Source: Sanderia malayensis
Taxonomy: Eukaryota; Cnidaria; Scyphozoa; Semaeostomeae; Pelagiidae
Assembly: GCA_013076295.1 (NCBI GenBank)
Contig: RQOL01000466.1
Coordinates: forward strand, 4,569,080-4,633,079
Reading direction: 5' to 3'
Length of the DNA stretch: 64,000 nt
Shown here: positions 59,104 to 64,000 of the stretch, one piece after another
How the letters are laid out: each line of letters starts with the position of its first letter
Position numbering within the stretch: position 1 is the first letter of the stretch
The notes under the pieces: generated by a model
What the model was told of the DNA's origin: nothing
Database searches by the model: none
The model's input: only the letters and a program-made list of their open reading frames with translations
Translations under genes and position numbers: made by a program

Positions 59104-59502
59104 TCAGCCAAACCTGACCATAGTAAAATATGGCAGTCTGCCAGTAGTTCCACCTTCAACTTTGTAAAGCACCAATCTTCCGTTGTTGCAAATGTAACAT
59201 GCAACAGAGTTATATTTCACGACTGTGCTGTGTGGGTATCTATAACCTTGTTCGATGCATGGTTTCATGGTGGATGACCTTAGAAGTGAGTAGCATTTTG
59301 AGCCAGCTTCATTACCGTCCCTGACCATGGTTTTAATTTTTGATTTTAAGCAGGCTTGAATGCTGCATGTTGTGCCTTTGAAAATGTAGCCATGCAGAAA
59401 AGATGGGCACTTCGTAATGCGTTTGGCTGTTGAGACATCACTTACTTGTGCTGATAACAATAGGCAAATAATGCCGAGTGTTGTACGACCACGGCTGATC
59501 AT
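59104..59502 (-). CDS. Small secreted Cys-rich protein, paralogue 2 (ends FTMVRFG)
   Basis: 132 aa from the ATG at 59502; an upstream in-frame ATG at 59526 lies before the probable CCACAG acceptor. The signal peptide is hydrophobic (TTLGIICLLLSAQVSDVSTA). Seven cysteines follow: KC, TTC, QAC, SKC, KPC and the pair ACYIC, with GYRYPHSTVVKY and CNNGRLVLY in the same positions as in the relatives. It ends YFTMVRFG. Divergent from paralogues 1 and 3, closer to 4. The untranslated exon donor is at 60156 and a TATATAA at 60218-60224. Confidence 0.85.
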   Translation of the reverse strand: MISRGRTTLGIICLLLSAQVSDVSTAKRITKCPSFLHGYIFKGTTCSIQACLKSKIKTMVRDGNEAGSKCYSLLRSSTMKPCIEQGYRYPHSTVVKYNSVACYICNNGRLVLYKVEGGTTGRLPYFTMVRFG

Positions 59503-60217
59503 TCTCGAACAGAGCTGTGGAATCAATGAAGTATAGACCCTCGTTAGAAAAGACTATATTCTAATCCGTTGTTAGGCGGGTAACGTCTACGTTAAACGTA
59601 CGACAATGGAGCGACTCTGGCTGGAGCGAGAGCAAGTTCAACGTCGAACTTAATTGTCGTTTTTAATAGCATGTAACAATAGAACACTTCTGCTTCCGTT
59701 GCAATTGTTATTTTTCAAATGTTCAAGTAAACGTTCAAGTTGGACGTGTCACTCCTAATTTAGTCTCCCACTCCAAATCGAATCTGCCGTAACTACTTAA
59801 TCAAGTTTAACGTTGCTCTTGTCATGCACTTAATTCACTTATTAAATTCGGCGCATGACAAGAGCGACGTTTAACTTCTTGCACTGAATACTGAAAACAA
59901 AGCAAATAGCTACAGCGAATAATTTGAGGCGATAAAGTGATTTTGATTTTGAAATAGCAATGTGATAGCGAGATTCGAGCTAAGCACAGGGGCGCAATGT
60001 AATGAGTCTAGTGTGATAGCTAAATTAGCAAGTTGAGGAGCGGGTTAATGAAGTTGGATGTTGCTTTCAGTTTTTATCTTGAGAATGGTAGCTATACGAA
60101 GTTAGTTTGAGTTACGACCAGAGTGAAGAGAAGAAAGAGTAACGATTTCCCTTACCTTGAAAACTTCTGTTTTTTAATCTTGCAACGTATATCAGCTTTC
60201 GAATGAAGCAATTGAGC
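59503..60217. other. 5' intron of paralogue 2 with an inverted repeat
   Basis: Holds a long imperfect palindrome: GTTTAACGTTGCTCTTGTCA at about 59808 and TGACAAGAGCGACGTTTAAC at about 59856. A related CGTTAAACGTACG palindrome lies at 59590-59605. No open frame of note. Confidence 0.55.
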
Positions 60218-60284
60218 TTATATACCTTTGCTCGTGAAATTAATATAAAATTTGTAAATTTATAACTTAAATAAAAGTTGTAAG

Positions 60285-60464
60285 TACAGTAGAATCCCGA
60301 TAACTCGAACCTTCATGGGACCGATGAAAATAGTTCGAATTAACGAATGTTCGAGTTATCGAGGGCCACAAAGTACCAGAGAAACTTTTAAGGGGAATAG
60401 AAATAGGTTCGAGATATCCAAGGTTCGAGTTACCGGGGGTTCCAGTTATCGGGATTCTACTGTA
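60285..60464. repeat. pogo-like MITE with perfect 20-bp TIRs and paralogous empty site
   Basis: CAGTAGAATCCCGATAACTC at the left; the right end is GTTATCGGGATTCTACTG, between TA dinucleotides. Internal motifs TTCGAATTA and GTTCGAG repeat. The duplicated segment near 61905 reads GTAAGTAATAGAAAA where this copy has GTAAG-TA-element-TA-ATAGAAAA. Confidence 0.92.
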
Positions 60465-60546
60465 ATAGAAAATAGGCCGAGTTATATTTGCTATTGATTG
60501 AATTTTTCGGAATATCAAAGGTTATCAATGTCATTACAAGTTTTCG

Positions 60547-60630
60547 TTGGTTTGCTAAGAAATGGGTAATTTTATTGGTTTGCTGAGAAATGGGTAATTT
60601 CATTGGTTTGCTAAGAAATGAGTAATTTGA
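60547..60630 (+). repeat. 28-bp tandem triplicate (copy A)
   Basis: Three units of GGTTTGCTAAGAAATGGGTA plus eight more bases. The same triplet occurs at 61987-62070, marking the boundary of a segment duplicated along with the secreted-protein genes. Confidence 0.85.
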
Positions 60631-60789
60631 TGAAAGAATTCGGCTCTATTTTTCTACGATTTGTAATCAGTTTGATAATGGTCCTATGATTCAATTTGAT
60701 AAATAATTTGTTTTGTAATAATTATATATATGATCACAGTCTAGTATTGCATAAGTAGTCTGTTCAATGTATGTTATGTGGTGTTTAGC

Positions 60790-61218
60790 TCAGCCAAACC
60801 TGATCATTGTGAAATCAGTTACTGTGTGCAAGTCTCGCCCAATGACGTCATCATAGTGGACCAAATTTCCATCAACGCAAACGTAGCAACCCGCGTGGTT
60901 AAACCTAACAACCGTACCATGTGCATAATCACCATAGTCTTTGACATTGCATACTTTTTGAGATGCAGCTTTATCAAATTCAGTGCATGTCATTTGAGAA
61001 CTCTGTGCATGTACCATTGATCGGACCACAGTATCTATGCAGCATTCGAATTTACAGTCATCACCAGTGAGAACCAAGCCTTGTTCTGCATTTGTACATG
61101 TTCCATCAGGGCTTGTTCCATCAGGGCTTGTTCCAGCTATGTTTGCCTGTGCATATTGAGCACTCACACTAACTGTAGCCAGTATGCAGAAAAAAGTGAT
61201 GCTTGCAAAGTTAATCAT
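60790..61218 (-). CDS. Small secreted Cys-rich protein, paralogue 3 (ends FTMIRFG)
   Basis: 142 aa, the same signal peptide and cysteine pattern as paralogue 1 with about 20 differences, mostly in the C-terminal third (for example RFNHAGCYVC for KFNNKGCYVC). The start at 61218 follows the TTTCTCACAG acceptor. First exon donor at 61458-61459, TATAAAAG at 61520-61527. The close match to paralogue 1 including the promoter shows a recent duplication. It ends DFTMIRFG. Confidence 0.87.
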   Translation of the reverse strand: MINFASITFFCILATVSVSAQYAQANIAGTSPDGTSPDGTCTNAEQGLVLTGDDCKFECCIDTVVRSMVHAQSSQMTCTEFDKAASQKVCNVKDYGDYAHGTVVRFNHAGCYVCVDGNLVHYDDVIGRDLHTVTDFTMIRFG

Positions 61219-61459
61219 TTTGACGACAACTGTGAGAAAGATGGAATGAATTATAAAATGATGGAATCTGAGGGAATCCAATACGCAACAAACATCTCTT
61301 TATAGATAAAGTCAATTTAGCATCATGCAGTACATTTGTTTAATCATAATGGGTATTCTGTGAAGAAGCCTCATGTTCAAAAGTCTATCACATATAAAAA
61401 ATGGGAAATGAGTTGATAATAAGACAGATAAGTGTACAGCCTGCAAAGGAGTACTTACC

Positions 61460-61527
61460 GTGACAACTTTTTTTATCAATGCAATGGCACAAATGGGCAT
61501 TTGATAACTGCCAATTGAGCTTTTATA
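61460..61527 (-). promoter_or_regulatory. Promoter and untranslated first exon of secreted paralogue 3
   Basis: TATAAAAG at 61520-61527 and a GTAAGT donor near 61459, collinear with paralogue 1. Confidence 0.7.
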
Positions 61528-62486
61528 CAGGATTGCGGAGAAAATAAATATTAATTAATCTCAAGCATAATATTTAACCATAAAAAGAATTAATTTTCTG
61601 GAGAAAGTAGATAAATCCAAATAATTGTTGGAATAAGTCCAGGTATTTGTTTACTGTTTGTTTAAGCAAGAATGTACACGTATTATTTACTCTGATATTG
61701 TGATTTGAAATTGTATAGACCCACATTAGAAAATACTATATTCTAACGTTTTATCTGTTGTTAGGCGGGTAAGGTGAGCGTTGTTAGGCGGTGCAACTTA
61801 TACAGCTTTTGAATGAAGCAATTGGTAACGCAAAGCTTATATACCTTGGGTCGTGAAACTAATATAAAATTTGTAAATTTATAACTTAAATAAAAGTTGT
61901 AAGTAATAGAAAACAGGCTGAGTTATATTTGCCATTAATTGAATTTTTCGGAATATCGCAGGTTGTCAATGTCATACATGTTTTCATTGGTTTGCTAAGA
62001 AATGGGTAATTTCATTGGTTTGCTAAGAAATGGGTAATTTCATTGGTTTGCTAAGAAATGGGTAATTTGATGAAAGAATTCAGCCCTATTTTCCTACGTA
62101 TTTTATTTTTTTATTTATTATTTTTCTACTGGATCGCTTTGCTTGATGCTTGCTTTAAGCGAGTTTTCGGCAGGCCCAGACCACTAGCGACTGGACCCCT
62201 GAGGACCAGACGACTTTGGATCAGAACGACTTGTGTGTCGCTTTATTTTAGAAAGTGTTTAATGTAGTTCTAATGCCTATTTCAGCTGAGCTTTCAATAG
62301 TTATTTTGAAGCGATTGCTTATTGCTATGCAGATTGCAGAAGAAATAACGAGGAAAATAGGTTTATGAGTTTGATAAATAATAAAGCCAGCATGATTTTC
62401 TGATAAATAATTTTGCATCATAATGATAAATTGGTTAATAGAATATATGTGAAACTGAAATTGTTTTTCGAAGACATGTTTTATCC
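61528..62486. other. Spacer between paralogues 3 and 4
   Basis: Non-coding. Holds the second copy of the region upstream of paralogue 2 (about 61795-62100), including a TATATAA-type box near 61838, the empty site of the 60285 MITE and the 28-bp triplicate at 61987-62070. A solo promoter copy without an attached gene is suggested. Confidence 0.6.
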
Positions 62487-62927
62487 TCAGCCAAATCTAA
62501 CCATTGTGAAGGCTGTTACACTGTCAGGTCCAGGCATGAGGTTTTCATAAAGGACTTCTTTCCCATTATTGCATGCAAAGCATTGCTTGTTGTTGAATTT
62601 GACAATCGTACCATGTGGATATGTATAGCCGTTCACAATGCAAGACTTGTTGCCTCTCATTTTCCTTTTACTCATAAATGAGTTGAAGATGGGACATCGT
62701 GTCCCGCTGCTTTTGGTAGTCTCCTTGTTTTTAAGGCGCATGGGTCTAACTGCTGTTTGCAAGCAAGCTGCGATTTTGCAGGTCGTGCCTGACAGAATTT
62801 TGCCGTGGTCTTCCACTGAGCATCTCCATTTTGAGTTGTTTTTGTACATGCGTCTTCGACGGCAATCGCAAATACATGCTGATAACACCAGAGCGCACGC
62901 AAACACTAGCGCTGATCGGCCAATCAT
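62487..62927 (-). CDS. Small secreted Cys-rich protein, paralogue 4 (ends FTMVRFG)
   Basis: 146 aa. Signal peptide MIGRSALVFACALVLSACIC is followed by a basic CRRRRMYKN stretch, a possible processing site. The core has seven cysteines with SGTTCKIAACLQ, GYTYPHGTIVKF and CFACNNGKEVLYEN, and ends AFTMVRFG. Most divergent member, with the basic N-terminal segment absent from the others. A TTTGCAG acceptor lies at about 62940; the untranslated exon donor is near 63128. Confidence 0.85.
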   Translation of the reverse strand: MIGRSALVFACALVLSACICDCRRRRMYKNNSKWRCSVEDHGKILSGTTCKIAACLQTAVRPMRLKNKETTKSSGTRCPIFNSFMSKRKMRGNKSCIVNGYTYPHGTIVKFNNKQCFACNNGKEVLYENLMPGPDSVTAFTMVRFG

Positions 62928-62940
62928 TTTTTAAAGATCT

Positions 62941-64000
62941 GCAAAGAAAATGAGACTATGGCTTGATGTTTATATGACGTGTTCTACAGACTTTGATCAC
63001 AGGGTTTGATCGAGTTTGAATATTGCTTTTGCTAAATGCCTTTTGCAATGTATAACAGTTGTGGCCTGTTTGTTGTTGTAAATAGTTTAAGAAACGAGTG
63101 TTGTTAAAAAACTAAGCAAATTTCCTACCGTAATAACTTCTATGATTTGTAATCTGGTCAGTGCTGCAACATGCACGAAAAACGTTTGAAGCGATTGAGC
63201 AAGACAGATCTCTTTTTATGCATAACGTTGCTCATGAAATTAATGTATGACCGTGGCGCAGTAAAATTATTCGGGGGGGGAGTGACAAATTTCATTGACT
63301 TCATCGAGATTTATTGAGAACTGCACACCATATTTTGGACATTTTTAGGGGGGCCAGGCCCTATAGTTGCTACGGGCGTGTAATACAAAACTCGTTATTT
63401 TCAAATTTTTAATTGAAGTTTATGCAAATTATGAGAAGAAAATACGAGTTCTTATTCAGCTTTCGAAGTGTTATGGACTTGACAAATTCAAATCCATGTT
63501 TTACTGCTTTGCTTAGCAATGGATAATTAAAATAAAAAGGTTAATGAAATGTGTTGTTCTTTGAAAGCACGGCTACCGAATGGAAGTTTTAATAATTTTC
63601 CAGACATTATTTACTTTTTCTGAGCACAATTGTCTGTCTTAATTATTAGTATGTCGTAAATTGTTTTTGTAAGACACCGCGAGATTAATTTTCGGATCAG
63701 GTTGAAAAAAGTTAACGTCCTTTAACGTTGCTAATATTAATTTTTGTTGATTTGATCAAGTGCCATGTTCATTCCCTTTATCTTGCCGCATGTTTACTTC
63801 GGTGAAGAATATTTCGAAAAATATAATAAAATTTGCGTGAGCCATCCCATTTCTTACGACAGATGTCTTTTCTTACCATTTGATCATATCTTGAATATCT
63901 ACGTTTTAGAATATAGTGTAATTGTTTATTTTTATAGATGTACTCAATGAAGAACCGCGGTTGGGTTTATCTTCTGCACCCCTCTCCCGAACTATGGACA
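62941..64000. other. 5' region of paralogue 4 and window end
   Basis: Contains the first exon of paralogue 4 near 63128-63180 (donor ACG|GTAGGA, with a CATAAAAA box near 63210-63220), then AT-rich sequence with a G-run at 63280 and a GGCGCAGTAAAATTATT fragment related to the 42684 repeat. A 61-codon plus-strand frame at 63765 has no support. Confidence 0.45.

Overview
This is invertebrate animal nuclear DNA: AT-rich, with GT-AG introns of about 0.1-1.5 kb, and genes interleaved with small DNA transposons and satellites. The gene set (fibrillar collagen with a C-propeptide, ORC4, an ERICH2-like protein, a ciliary-type dynein heavy chain) indicates a metazoan with cilia or flagella. The 54-bp collagen exon modules, the compact spacing and the abundance of CAGT-ended MITEs would suit a sponge, cnidarian or other early-branching invertebrate, but I cannot fix the phylum from sequence alone. 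No bacterial or viral gene, CRISPR array, rRNA or convincing tRNA was seen.

Layout. 1-5430 (+): the 3' part of a fibrillar collagen gene; the window opens inside the gene. One intron holds a 1.6-kb TTAA-flanked element that itself carries a non-LTR reverse-transcriptase remnant and is inserted in an older MITE. 6101-9582 (-): complete ORC4 in 12 exons (449 aa). 9583-9860: a 278-bp head-to-head promoter interval. 9861-11590 (+): ERICH2-like acidic protein, 8 exons, 324 aa. 11844-14390 (+): a 359-aa coiled-coil protein with a C-terminal part resembling the KNL1/Spc105 RWD region. 14622-19658: a satellite block bounded by an exact 123-bp direct repeat. It holds a 114/88-bp palindromic array, CATA microsatellites and a 14-bp satellite, the arrays being preceded by versions of one short hairpin module. 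19863-55464 (+): a roughly 63-exon dynein heavy chain of about 4,800 aa with degenerate AAA1 and AAA4 sites, best matched to DNHD1. Its introns hold many MITEs, and a 530-bp long-TIR element lies just after its stop codon. 57302-62927 (-): four tandem paralogues for small secreted Cys-rich proteins, each with an untranslated first exon, one coding exon and a C-terminus of FTM(V/I)RFG.

How the genes fit together. ERICH2-like and DNHD1-like products both point to cilia or sperm flagella, and the dynein upstream region carries an RFX X-box-like site inside the 123-bp repeat. ORC4 and the KNL1-like gene are cell-division genes. The four secreted paralogues are a local gene expansion. Comparing duplicated segments there gives internal 'empty sites' that show two insertions: a TA-flanked pogo-like MITE, and one unit of the palindromic satellite.

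Most exon boundaries below were read by eye from splice consensus and frame continuity; totals divisible by three support the ORC4, ERICH2-like and KNL1-like models.
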